DNA from: JBNAVJ01 sp049700455 | GTDB lineage: Bacteria; Bacteroidota; Ignavibacteria; Tepidaquicellales; Tepidaquicellaceae | Direction: 5' to 3' | DNA length: 64,000 bases | Assembly: GCA_049700455.1 (NCBI GenBank) | Contig: JBNAVJ010000009.1 | Coordinates: forward strand, 1 to 64,000 | Shown: positions 1-8,312 of the stretch, piece by piece | How positions within the stretch are numbered: the stretch's first letter is position 1 | How the letters are laid out: each line of letters starts with the position of its first letter | Program-made: the position numbers and the translations under genes | Notes under the pieces: generated by a model | Databases searched by the model: none | What the model was told of the DNA's origin: nothing | Seen by the model: the letters and a program-made list of their open reading frames with translations, nothing else

Positions 1-18
1 ATTTTTATTTTGACCATT

Positions 19-759
19 TTATCTCCTTCTGCGCCGTCTTTCGTTTAACGGTTTGGGCTTGGCGAAGGTGGCGAGCAACTTCTCAACCCATTTTTTATCC
101 ATTACAGTTAATCTCTTCTTTTTCAAATTTTCTCTTACAATCCATTTAATATGTTTATTATTATATCTTGCGATTTTCTCGAAAGCTACTTTGCCTTCTT
201 CTGGTAGAGAAACAATCGCAACGCTCCATCCATATCCAAGCGTTTTTCGTAAAGAATTTTGGTTTTCAGAAAGTTTTCCCTCAATCTTATCAAAACTCAT
301 CGTAATCTTATTAAGAATTTCAAATAATTCAATAATAAATGATTTTTCCTTTAAAAGCTTTGGCTCACATAAAGCCGCAACAAAAGCACGCTTTTCTAAG
401 TCATTGCCATCCGTCCAGTTTTTAAGATTATTAATTATCTCTCTTGTATTGTTTACTGTAATTTCTTGGATACCAATAGCAACTGCTTCTCTAATTCTCC
501 AGCTACTATGAGATGCATATTTTCTTATCGTTGTTAACGTCTTTTTAATATTATCTTTGTTTAAAATGCAATACCCAACTATCCCACACATTACAACAAA
601 TTCTTCTGGAGAATTATGCAAATCTTCTTTATAGAAGGAAAAACATTCATCTACTTCGTTTTCTGTGGCATTTTTTGAAAATGAATATAAAAGTTCTAAA
701 TTGCCTCTTGGTCCTGGTAGTCCAGAATTCTTTAAGAGATTCTCAATCGTTTTCATCAT
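19..759 (-). CDS. HEAT-repeat-like protein with poly-Arg tail
   Basis: The predicted protein has 246 residues, is helix-rich and has no signal peptide. Its middle carries a HEAT-type signature, HSSWRIREAVAIGIQEI (about residues 84-100), and further amphipathic helices on both sides suggest a small helical-repeat scaffold similar to HEAT or DNA-alkylation-repeat proteins. I see no catalytic residues. The C-terminus ends in a run of six arginines, which could bind nucleic acid. The start is one of two tandem ATGs (759 or 756). It overlaps the 3' end of the upstream carboxymuconolactone-decarboxylase-like gene by 17 bp, so the two are probably co-transcribed and translationally coupled. Function unknown. 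Confidence 0.7.
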   Translation of the reverse strand: MMKTIENLLKNSGLPGPRGNLELLYSFSKNATENEVDECFSFYKEDLHNSPEEFVVMCGIVGYCILNKDNIKKTLTTIRKYASHSSWRIREAVAIGIQEITVNNTREIINNLKNWTDGNDLEKRAFVAALCEPKLLKEKSFIIELFEILNKITMSFDKIEGKLSENQNSLRKTLGYGWSVAIVSLPEEGKVAFEKIARYNNKHIKWIVRENLKKKRLTVMDKKWVEKLLATFAKPKPLNERRRRRR

Positions 760-1066
760 ATGCCTGTACCGCGATTGGAATTGATTGAATCACTACATTT
801 CCGGCAGCAGGTAAACCTATTAGAACTGCACTAATAACTTCATCACGTGAAGCTCCTAACATTTTAGCATGTTTTACATGAAAAGGTATACCACCTTCTA
901 ACCGTAAAGCCGCAAGGACAGCAATATAAGCAAGCTCATCTGTTTTTTTGTCTAATTTACTTGCCTCACTTAATTTTTGTGCAGTCTCCATCCATATCTT
1001 TTGATGCTCAGGTGCATTCTTTGCAAAACTCATAAATGCTTGGCTTACTGTGGGTTCATTACTCAT
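743..1066 (-). CDS. Carboxymuconolactone decarboxylase family protein (cysteine-free)
   Basis: This 107-residue protein has the compact all-helical carboxymuconolactone decarboxylase/AhpD fold pattern: an AYIAVLAALRLEGG helix, then IPFHVKHAKMLGAS, then DEVISAVLIGLPAAGN. The position where AhpD-type peroxidases carry CxxC holds no cysteine, and the whole protein has none, so thiol peroxidase activity is unlikely. His in the HVKH segment is retained. A longer reading frame extends upstream to 1219, but it runs antisense through the tRNA. The ATG at 1066 follows a strong AGGAGG a few bases upstream, so that start was chosen. First gene of a two-gene unit with the HEAT-like protein. The family is well supported, the substrate is not. 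Confidence 0.85.
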   Translation of the reverse strand: MSNEPTVSQAFMSFAKNAPEHQKIWMETAQKLSEASKLDKKTDELAYIAVLAALRLEGGIPFHVKHAKMLGASRDEVISAVLIGLPAAGNVVIQSIPIAVQAYDEND

Positions 1067-1086
1067 ATTTTTTTCCTCCTTCAATC

Positions 1087-1162
<76 letters not shown>

Positions 1163-1588
1163 TATATTGCAATTATACAAATAATAACACAAAAATGCTA
1201 TTAAGTTTTCACTACTCAATAAATTCAGTATTTCTCATAGAAATAACACTGGAGGAACCAATAATAGAAGATTATCACCACTGACAGGTGATAAGTTAGA
1301 TATTTTTTTTATTCAGAGTTACCCCCTGTCAACTGAAAATAATCCCCTCACTCCACGAACAAAATAACTGTTAGTGTATGTTTTAAATATTTCAGGTAGT
1401 TGTTATGAGCAACTATTTACAAAAAAAGAGGGAAAAAATACCCACCTTTTTTAAAAAAACATGGTTATATTCTACATTTTTATCTGGATAATTGGATTTT
1501 TTAAAAAATTTTAAGTTTTCTGTCCGGCACAAAAATTGCACTCCAATATGTTAAATAAAAATCTTTATAAAAAACAAATTACACAAGG
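1163..1588. other. Intergenic region with one hairpin
   Basis: This 426-bp AT-rich stretch holds no convincing gene. The only structure I see is an 8-bp perfect inverted repeat, TTATCACC/GGTGATAA at 1272-1294, with a 7-nt loop and a T-run 8 nt further on (1303-1310). It could be a weak terminator on the plus strand. It should also contain promoters for the tRNA-Ala unit (leftward) and for the frame-disrupted gene at 1589 (rightward), but no clear consensus is visible. Confidence 0.5.
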
Positions 1589-2364
1589 ATGAAAAAAATC
1601 GTTACATTAGGAACTTTCCTCTTTTTTCTATTAACAATTAGTTCCTCAATTTATATGGTTCTGGAATCACAGGAAGAACTCTAAAACACACCACTAACGG
1701 CTGCAGCACCTGTCACACGTTTGGGAGTGGCGTAACCGGGACGTTTGCAGGTCCTGACACAGTTATTACTGGACAAACAGTACAGTTTAGCCTGACAATT
1801 ACACGCGTGAGTGGCAGTGGTAAATTAGGCTGTGACATTGCAGCTCAGAATGGGACACTCGGACTGGCTACTGGCAATACATACCTGAAACTCTTGAATG
1901 GAGAGCTTACTCATCAAAATGCTATTAATCTTACAACTGTAACATTGACATTTAATTACACTGCCCCTGCAGTTGCTGGAAGAGATACTTTATATGCTAC
2001 AGTAGTAGCAGGTCACGCTGGAAACTGGAACTGGGCACCTAACAAAAAAATTGTAATCAAGTCTCCTACAGGAGTTATATCAAATTTCACCCCCCTTAAT
2101 TGGTATCTTAAACAAAATTATCCAAATCCTTTCAATCCCGTTACAAAAATTTCTTATGGGATAAAGGAAGGAACAAACGTTACAATTTCAGTTTATGATA
2201 TTACAGGAAAACTTGTAGCTGTTCCCGTTGATTCCTACCATAATGCTGGAGATTATGAGCTTGAATTCAATGCTGGAAAGTACGCATTATCCAGCGGGAT
2301 ATATTTCTATGTTCTTCGTGCTGGAACATACCGGGAAATGAAACGAATGACTCTCACCAAGTAA
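1589..2364 (+). pseudogene. Frame-disrupted CxxCH protein with T9SS sorting domain (choice-of-anchor V-like)
   Basis: An ATG at 1589 starts a clear signal peptide (MKKIVTLGTFLFFLLTISSS) that hits a stop at 1682-1684. A different frame, open from 1642 to 2364, carries the rest: a GSGITGRT segment, a haem-c-like CSTCH motif (codons 1702-1716), a beta-rich domain, and a T9SS type A sorting domain beginning at NYPNPFNP and ending KRMTLTK. The two frames fit together if one base is missing between about 1642 and 1681. The arrangement of signal peptide, CxxCH, beta domain and sorting domain matches the choice-of-anchor V family as I recall it. It is either a recent pseudogene or a sequencing/assembly indel. 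The apparent GTG start at 1807 is not a real start because the frame continues upstream. Confidence 0.75.
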
Positions 2365-2379
2365 TATTTTCTTTTATTT

Positions 2380-2416
2380 GCTCCTCTTTTGACTACGAGA
2401 AAGAGGAGCTTTTTTT
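2380..2416 (+). terminator. Rho-independent terminator
   Basis: Inverted repeat GCTCCTCTT (2380-2388) and AAGAGGAGC (2401-2409) forms a 9-bp stem followed directly by seven T. It lies 16 bp after the stop of the frame-disrupted T9SS gene. Confidence 0.85.
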
Positions 2417-2510
2417 CTCTTAAAGAATCTACTTCTGCACCTTTTTATGTTTTTAGGTATTGAATTTATTACTTAATTTAACTTAATTAAGAGCAATTAA
2501 ATATTACTTT

Positions 2511-4367
2511 ATGAAAAAGTATTACATAATTTTTATTTTAATCTTTACTTTTATCACAATCAGGAATGGGTTTTCAGGAGATAGAATGATACTGGTAGAA
2601 TTCTTCACAAGTGCAACCTGTGCTCCCTGCGCTTCTAATAATCCAATTATGACAGCATTTTTGAACGCACAGAATCCAGAACGAATCACAGCAATTGGTT
2701 ATCATATGAATTGGCCTGCTCCAGGAAATGACCCTATGTATTTATATAACCCTACTGACAATACAACCCGTAGAACCTACTACGGAATTAATTCAATTCC
2801 AGAGGCAAGATTTGATGGACTGATTACTGTACTCCCCCCATATAACCAGAGCACATTACAAGCTTATTATAATCAACGTAATCCCATATTAAGTCCTGTT
2901 ACAATTATTGTTACTGATAGTAGTTATTCTACTGATAGTATGCTTGTCCGTGCAAAAATATATTGTGAAACAATGCTCTCCAATCCAGACGTAAGCGTAC
3001 ATATTGTATTAGTAGAAAATCACATTCATTATTCATATCCTCCCGGGACTAATGGTGAAACTGATTTCTATTGGGTTATGAGAAAAATGTATCCGTCAGG
3101 CAACGGAACTCCTATGACTTTAAATCCAGGAGATGTTCGCACAGTTGAATATAGATATAAGAAAGACCCAATATGGAACTGGTCAGAAATGAGTACTGTA
3201 GTTTTTGTTCAGGATAATTTAACCCGAGAAATTTTAAATGCAGCAAAGAAAACTCAAAATTTCACTCTCACTTCGTATCCTGTTTTTAAATCAGTTACTC
3301 AGGGACAGTCAGCGTCCGGAACTTTCAAGATCAGTATTCCCAATGTAGCTCAGGGCTACAATCAAACTGTAACCCTCACCACGACCATTGTCCCCTCGAA
3401 TGCTGGAATTACTACTTCTTTTCCTAACGGCAATACAATTAGTAATTTCCCGGATTCGGTTACCCTCGTAGTAAATTCTGCTCCATCTGTGCCTACTGGA
3501 AAATATAAAGTGATAGTTACGGGAACAGATGGAAACGGTAAAACTCATCAGACAGCAATTGATTATCTTGTAGGTAAAAACTATGTTTCAGTAAGAACAA
3601 ATAATTCACAACTGGCATTTAAAGTAGACAACGTACAATACATCAGTTCAAAAGTTTTTGAATGGGATTTGGGTTCTACTCACAATTTAACTGCAATTTC
3701 TCCTCAAACATTTGGAGCAACCAGATATGTTTTTCAAAACTGGAGTAATAGTGGTGATACCTCACAAAACATTACTGTAACTTCAAATATTTCATCATAT
3801 ACGGCTTATTACAAAACACAATTTAGACTGCTGACTTATACTAACCCTTCCGGACTACCTGTTACAATCACAAACGGAAATGCTTTTTATGATTCGGCTT
3901 CAACAGTAAACGTTAGCGTATCACCGTTACAGGTACAATACAATAACTATACATACTATTTCAACAGGTGGGTCGGAGGTGGAAATGGCTCATATACAGG
4001 CTATAATCCCAGCTTTACAGTAACCCTGCATAACCCAATTAATGAAGTTTGTTATTATGATACAGCCAGTGTTGGTATAACAAAAATCGGGGCAGAAATT
4101 CCAGAGGTATATAAATTATATCAGAATTATCCGAATCCATTTAACCCCGTAACAAAGATAAACTTTGATATACCTCAAAGCGGTTTTGTAAAAATTATTG
4201 TTTATAATGCTCTGGGACAGGAAATAAAAACTCTCTATAATAACCTTATAACGCCAGGTCGATTTGCAGTGGAGTTTAATGCAACAGAATTGCCAAGCGG
4301 GATTTACTTCTACCGACTTGAAGCAACCTCTTATAGCGAAGTAAAGAAAATGATATTGCTGAAATAA
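2511..4367 (+). CDS. Omp28-like secreted thioredoxin-fold protein with T9SS sorting domain
   Basis: The 618-residue protein begins with a Sec signal peptide (about residues 1-22). Next is a thioredoxin-like region with LVEFFTSATCAPC (CxxC, about residues 27-39) and the NSIPEARFDG segment, the pattern of Omp28-related outer-membrane/extracellular proteins. Residues 250-520 are beta-rich, Ig-like extracellular modules. The last 80 residues form a T9SS type A sorting domain (NYPNPFNPVTKINFDIP, LPSGIYFYRLE, KKMILLK). It is therefore predicted to be exported by Sec, then secreted or anchored through the type IX system. The CxxC may do extracellular disulfide chemistry. It follows a similar T9SS gene, separated by a terminator, so it is probably transcribed alone. 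Confidence 0.88.
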   Translation: MKKYYIIFILIFTFITIRNGFSGDRMILVEFFTSATCAPCASNNPIMTAFLNAQNPERITAIGYHMNWPAPGNDPMYLYNPTDNTTRRTYYGINSIPEARFDGLITVLPPYNQSTLQAYYNQRNPILSPVTIIVTDSSYSTDSMLVRAKIYCETMLSNPDVSVHIVLVENHIHYSYPPGTNGETDFYWVMRKMYPSGNGTPMTLNPGDVRTVEYRYKKDPIWNWSEMSTVVFVQDNLTREILNAAKKTQNFTLTSYPVFKSVTQGQSASGTFKISIPNVAQGYNQTVTLTTTIVPSNAGITTSFPNGNTISNFPDSVTLVVNSAPSVPTGKYKVIVTGTDGNGKTHQTAIDYLVGKNYVSVRTNNSQLAFKVDNVQYISSKVFEWDLGSTHNLTAISPQTFGATRYVFQNWSNSGDTSQNITVTSNISSYTAYYKTQFRLLTYTNPSGLPVTITNGNAFYDSASTVNVSVSPLQVQYNNYTYYFNRWVGGGNGSYTGYNPSFTVTLHNPINEVCYYDTASVGITKIGAEIPEVYKLYQNYPNPFNPVTKINFDIPQSGFVKIIVYNALGQEIKTLYNNLITPGRFAVEFNATELPSGIYFYRLEATSYSEVKKMILLK

Positions 4368-4467
4368 TTATAAAATATAACTGGTAGAATAATTTCTGCA
4401 TTTCAAGATGAAATTAATTTAGTTATTTTTATATGATTAATTATTAAAATTAAAGGAGCATTTACAC

Positions 4468-4767
4468 TTGGCTGTAAAGATAACTGAAGAATGTATTGCT
4501 TGTGGAGCCTGTGAGGCAGAATGCCCAAACAATGCAATTTATGAAGCTGGAAAGCCATATAAAATTGGCGATAAAGAATTTCCTGCTTTATCTGATGACT
4601 ATACTTATGTCGTTCCGGAGAAATGTACAGAATGTGTCGGATTTTATGATGAACCCCAATGCATAGCATCCTGCCCTACTGATGCAATCGTCCTTCTCCC
4701 CGAACATCAAGAATCTAAAGAAGCCCTTTTAGCTAAAAAAGAATACCTTGATCAGGTTGGGAGATAA
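4468..4767 (+). CDS. 2[4Fe-4S] ferredoxin
   Basis: This small electron carrier (99 residues) has two cluster motifs: C-x2-C-x2-C-x3-CP near residues 9-19, and a second one with C-x2-C-x8-C-x3-CP (about residues 52-70). The 8-residue spacing inside the second motif is typical of YfhL/Allochromatium-type ferredoxins, which have low-potential clusters. The start is TTG at 4468, preceded by AAAGGAGC at 4452-4459; no ATG is available upstream. It is cytoplasmic and a plausible partner for ferredoxin-using enzymes such as the complex at 11.1-17.2 kb, although they are not adjacent. Confidence 0.93.
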   Translation: MAVKITEECIACGACEAECPNNAIYEAGKPYKIGDKEFPALSDDYTYVVPEKCTECVGFYDEPQCIASCPTDAIVLLPEHQESKEALLAKKEYLDQVGR

Positions 4768-4782
4768 TTCTTTAATTTCTCA

Positions 4783-4814
4783 AAGAACCCGAAAGTTTTA
4801 TATTTCGGGTTCTT
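4783..4814 (+). terminator. Terminator hairpin after ferredoxin
   Basis: A 12-bp perfect stem, AAGAACCCGAAA (4783-4794) with TTTCGGGTTCTT (4803-4814), and an 8-nt loop. The T content after it is modest, so it may work together with Rho or as an mRNA-stabilising hairpin. It lies 15 bp after the ferredoxin stop. Confidence 0.7.
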
Positions 4815-4862
4815 CTATTATTTGGCCAGTATTTAGTATTTATTTTTAAAAATATTTTATAG

Positions 4863-4870
4863 TATATTTG
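4863..4870 (+). promoter_or_regulatory. Possible Bacteroidota-type -7 element (TATATTTG)
   Basis: The octamer fits TAnnTTTG, the -7 consensus of Bacteroidota housekeeping sigma factors, and lies 19 bp before the ATG of the GH130 gene. No clear TTG element is seen at the expected -33 spacing, and matches by chance are likely in DNA this AT-rich. Confidence 0.25.
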
Positions 4871-4889
4871 ACCTTTAAATTTTTTAGAT

Positions 4890-6347
4890 ATGAGACTTAA
4901 AGTTAATAGGCTCCCCTTGAAAATTTATCCGAATAACAAGCGGGTAATTACAAGATACTTTAGCCACGAATTAATAAAATCAGAATTTATTATTAACAAA
5001 GTGATGTCGATGAGTGATGAGGAAGCTGAGATAAACTTAACAAACGTTCTTAGAGAATTTGCTAAACGACACAGAAATATCACAAGGATTTTTGAAAAGA
5101 ATTTTGCTACAACGGTAGGTTCAGTCAAACTTTCACGAGAGAAACTCGAAGGATTAAGCCAGACAAAAAAACTCTTGATCGGTTCCTACTTTACTATGGA
5201 ATATTCTATTGAATCTGCTGCTTTATATAATCCCTCCATTGTCCCTCATCCCAATCAATCCAATCTCGAAGAGGGTCAAAAGAGAATAATAATTAGTTTG
5301 CGCGCAACAGGGGAAAGCCATATTTCATCTATTGTTTTCAGGAGCGGCATTATCGATAGTACTGGAAATATTACACTTGATCCACAGGGTAATTATATTG
5401 GAGAAGCTGAGGTCATCAAGGGATACGCTTATGACAAAAAAAATTTTATGAATTTAATGAAGGAGCATAATATTAAGAATGATGTTTCATCTGAGATACT
5501 TGATATGTTGGGAAATGTATTTTATTACACTCAACTAAAAAATGCAATTAGCAATGTTAGGAAAAATAGAACCTTAAATCTGGAAAATGAACGTTCCGTA
5601 GCCAAAATGCTCTGGCTTGCAAGATCTCATTATGATTTATCTTTTTCACAGGATACTGATATTTCGGAACGGGTTATCTTCCCTGTTTCTCGGACAGAAA
5701 GTAAAGGGATTGAAGATGCAAGGTTCGTGAGATTTGAGGAAGAAAATGGTGAATTCACATATTATGCAACTTATACAGCTTTTGATGGCACCACAATCCT
5801 TCCTAAAATAATTGAAACAAAAGACTTTTATCTTTTTAGAAATCTTCCTTTGCACGGTGAATGTGCAAAAGATAAAAACTTTGCATTATTCCCTAAAAAA
5901 ATTAACAATAAATATGCAATGTTATCAAGAATTGATGGAATGAATCAGTATATAATGCTTTCCGATGACATAACTTTATGGGAAAGTGCTTTTCTCCTGC
6001 AAAAACCTGAATTTCCCTGGGAATTCGTGCAGGTTGGTAACGCTGGTTCCCCTATAGAAACAGATGAAGGATGGTTAGTTTTAACACATGGGGTAGGCCC
6101 TATGAGAAAATATTGTCTTGGAATAATCCTACTTGATTTACATAAACCACAAAAGCTGCTCGCAAGACTAAAAGAACCTCTTATCGTTCCTACAGAAGAA
6201 GAACGCGAAGGCTACGTACCAAATGTTGTATATAGCTGTGGGGCTTTACTGCACAACGATTTGTTAATCATACCTTATTCCTCCTCGGATTATGCTACAA
6301 GTTTTGCCACTATTGAACTAAAAAAAGTTATGGGCGCTCTTGATTAG
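4890..6347 (+). CDS. GH130 family glycoside phosphorylase/hydrolase with N-terminal extension
   Basis: The C-terminal half (about residues 235-485) is a five-bladed propeller of the GH130 family. It has the GIEDAR motif (273-278, with the family's proton-donor Asp at 276), a THGVG strand (399-403) and REGYVPNVVYSCG near 439-451. GH130 enzymes cleave beta-mannosides, often phosphorolytically, releasing mannose 1-phosphate. The first 230 residues are a helical/beta extension beyond the usual catalytic core, seen in the longer GH130 subgroups. There is no signal peptide, so it acts in the cytoplasm. It converges on, and overlaps by 20 bp, a leftward operon with another GH130 and two GT4 enzymes. 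Whether it degrades or helps build a mannan-like glycan cannot be told from sequence. Confidence 0.85.
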   Translation: MRLKVNRLPLKIYPNNKRVITRYFSHELIKSEFIINKVMSMSDEEAEINLTNVLREFAKRHRNITRIFEKNFATTVGSVKLSREKLEGLSQTKKLLIGSYFTMEYSIESAALYNPSIVPHPNQSNLEEGQKRIIISLRATGESHISSIVFRSGIIDSTGNITLDPQGNYIGEAEVIKGYAYDKKNFMNLMKEHNIKNDVSSEILDMLGNVFYYTQLKNAISNVRKNRTLNLENERSVAKMLWLARSHYDLSFSQDTDISERVIFPVSRTESKGIEDARFVRFEEENGEFTYYATYTAFDGTTILPKIIETKDFYLFRNLPLHGECAKDKNFALFPKKINNKYAMLSRIDGMNQYIMLSDDITLWESAFLLQKPEFPWEFVQVGNAGSPIETDEGWLVLTHGVGPMRKYCLGIILLDLHKPQKLLARLKEPLIVPTEEEREGYVPNVVYSCGALLHNDLLIIPYSSSDYATSFATIELKKVMGALD

Positions 6348-7350
6348 AAAGTACATATTTATATACTTCAATGTATTCATCCACCATCCTATCAAGTGTG
6401 AAGTGTTGCATTGCATATTCATAACAATATTTCCTATCAATCATTTTTATATCATCAATACAATTAATAGCTTCTTCAATACTTTCTACAAGGAATCCAG
6501 TTTTTCCATCAATAATTAGCTCAGACATAGAACCTTTGTTAAATGCTATCACAGGTGTACCAGTAAATAAGGACTCAACCACACTTAATCCGAACGGTTC
6601 TTTAAAATTTATCGGATGCAGTAGAGCATAAGCTCCGCCCAGTAATTTATTTCGCTGTTCCGGTCCTGAATTTCCCACAAATACAATATCATCACCATTG
6701 ATAAAAGGTTCTACCTTTTCTTTAAAATACTGTTCATCCTGAATCAGTCCCGATATGATTAGTTTTCTCCCAACTGCTTTTGCAATCTGTATTGCTTCAT
6801 AAGTTCCTTTATCATTATGAATTCTCCCAAAAAACAGGAGATAATTTTCAGGAGTAGCATTGAATGTGAATAACTTTTCGTTTACACCATGATAAATAGT
6901 TTTAACATATTGTAATTCTGGACTTCTGTCAGCATTACTTATAGATACATAAAAAGTATTACTGTTATATTTTTTATATACAGGAATAATAGCAGGAGAA
7001 GAAAACCCGTGTATCGTTGTCAAAAGCGGCGTATCTATTAGTTTAGAATAAGTAAGAGGAAGAAAATCATAGTGATTATGAATTATATCAAAGTGGTTCG
7101 CTTTTTCCATTACATAACTTATATGTAAACATTCGCAGACTTTAGGATCCATTTCAGGATTTTCACCATAAGGCTTCTCAATAATGTAATCAAGTTTACC
7201 CGAAGTTATTGAGTCTCCTGTTGCAAATAAAGTTACATCAATTCCTCTTTTGAGAAGTCCTTCAGTAAGATTTGATGCAACTTGTTCCCAGGGACCATAT
7301 TTTCGTGGAGGTGTTCGCCAAACTACAGGTGCAAGCATTGCTATCTTCAT
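6328..7350 (-). CDS. GT4 family glycosyltransferase
   Basis: A retaining GT-B glycosyltransferase of 340 residues. The N-terminal Rossmann half starts MKIAMLAPVVWRTPP with the glycine-rich acceptor region. The C-terminal half holds FFGRIHNDKG and the EPFGLSVVESL motif (EX7E-type, nucleotide-sugar phosphate binding) followed by GTPVIAF. It uses a nucleotide-activated sugar, unidentified. It is the last gene of a three-gene leftward operon (GT4+barrel, GH130, GT4); its ATG overlaps the stop of the GH130 gene by 4 bp, so translation is coupled. Its 3' end overlaps the convergent GH130 gene. Confidence 0.9.
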   Translation of the reverse strand: MKIAMLAPVVWRTPPRKYGPWEQVASNLTEGLLKRGIDVTLFATGDSITSGKLDYIIEKPYGENPEMDPKVCECLHISYVMEKANHFDIIHNHYDFLPLTYSKLIDTPLLTTIHGFSSPAIIPVYKKYNSNTFYVSISNADRSPELQYVKTIYHGVNEKLFTFNATPENYLLFFGRIHNDKGTYEAIQIAKAVGRKLIISGLIQDEQYFKEKVEPFINGDDIVFVGNSGPEQRNKLLGGAYALLHPINFKEPFGLSVVESLFTGTPVIAFNKGSMSELIIDGKTGFLVESIEEAINCIDDIKMIDRKYCYEYAMQHFTLDRMVDEYIEVYKYVLSNQERP

Positions 7351-8312
7351 AACGGCTTCCTTGATGAATTAAGGCATAAATCAATTAGAGTCGTAGCTTT
7401 TGCAATCCCGAGACACATTACAGTATCAGCAGCACCATAATATATTTTTATAGTTCCATCATCTTCTAATATGGCTCCACAAGTAAAAACCACATTCGGG
7501 ACATATCCAACTCTTTCGTATTGTTCTTCAGGTTGCAATATCCACTGATCGCTTACGCCAAGAATCCGAGAAGGGTTTTCTAAAGAATGTAATGCCACGC
7601 CCAGTCGATAAACACTACCGGACATAGTCTGAAATACTCCGTGAAAGATATTAAGCCATCCTTGAGCTACTTTTATGGGTGGAGCCCCAGGACCTATTTT
7701 CATTTCATCCCAGTGATAGGCTTCGGGTTCAATAATAATTTGAGAATCTCCCCAATGAATTAAATCATATGAATAAGATACCCATATACTCCATTTTTGT
7801 ATATTTGTATGAGGACGATCCAGGCGTACAAATCTACCACTAAATTTTTCTGGAAACAAAACCACATTTCTATGGTCTGGAGTAGTAATAAAAGAAAGTC
7901 TCTCAACTTTTTGAAAATCTATGGTGCGGGCAAGCCCGATTCTTACCCCATATTTTGAATATGCACTGTAAGTTATATAAAACTCATCATTGATTTTTGT
8001 TATTCGAGGATCTTCAATCCCGTACTCTTCATACAATCTTGCCTCACCTTTTTCAGAAGGGACCATAAAAGGCTCATCTGCAACATCAAATTTATAACCG
8101 TCCTTACTCACAGCCTTTCCGAGAATGCTTCGCCCATTATGAAGATGAGAGCGAAATATCATAATATACGTACCATTTACTTTAACCACCGCAGCATTAT
8201 GGACTGTTGCTACTCTGTAGGGGACATCAGCAGGAGTTAATATAGGATTATGAAGATAGCGTTCTACATACGGTTCTAAATTGCTATCAATTATTTTCAT
8301 ATTCATACTCAA
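7347..8312 (-). CDS. GH130 family beta-mannoside phosphorylase-like enzyme
   Basis: A 321-residue single-domain GH130 propeller of typical core length. It has the NPILTP opening strand (22-27), FRSHLHNGRS, GIEDPR (98-103, proton-donor Asp 101), a FHGV strand (223-226) and the ERVGYVPNVVFTCG segment. The length and the EDPR motif are typical of beta-1,2- or beta-1,4-mannooligosaccharide phosphorylases, which reversibly convert the substrate to mannose 1-phosphate. It sits between two GT4 genes and overlaps both (26 bp upstream, 4 bp downstream). Three in-frame Met codons at the N-terminus leave the exact start (8312, 8306 or 8300) open. No signal peptide. Confidence 0.88.
   Translation of the reverse strand: MSMNMKIIDSNLEPYVERYLHNPILTPADVPYRVATVHNAAVVKVNGTYIMIFRSHLHNGRSILGKAVSKDGYKFDVADEPFMVPSEKGEARLYEEYGIEDPRITKINDEFYITYSAYSKYGVRIGLARTIDFQKVERLSFITTPDHRNVVLFPEKFSGRFVRLDRPHTNIQKWSIWVSYSYDLIHWGDSQIIIEPEAYHWDEMKIGPGAPPIKVAQGWLNIFHGVFQTMSGSVYRLGVALHSLENPSRILGVSDQWILQPEEQYERVGYVPNVVFTCGAILEDDGTIKIYYGAADTVMCLGIAKATTLIDLCLNSSRKPL

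Noticed and set aside
1807..2364. GTG-started ORF as a complete gene
   Set aside because: The frame continues upstream through the CSTCH motif to 1642, so this is not the real start; it is part of the frame-disrupted gene.
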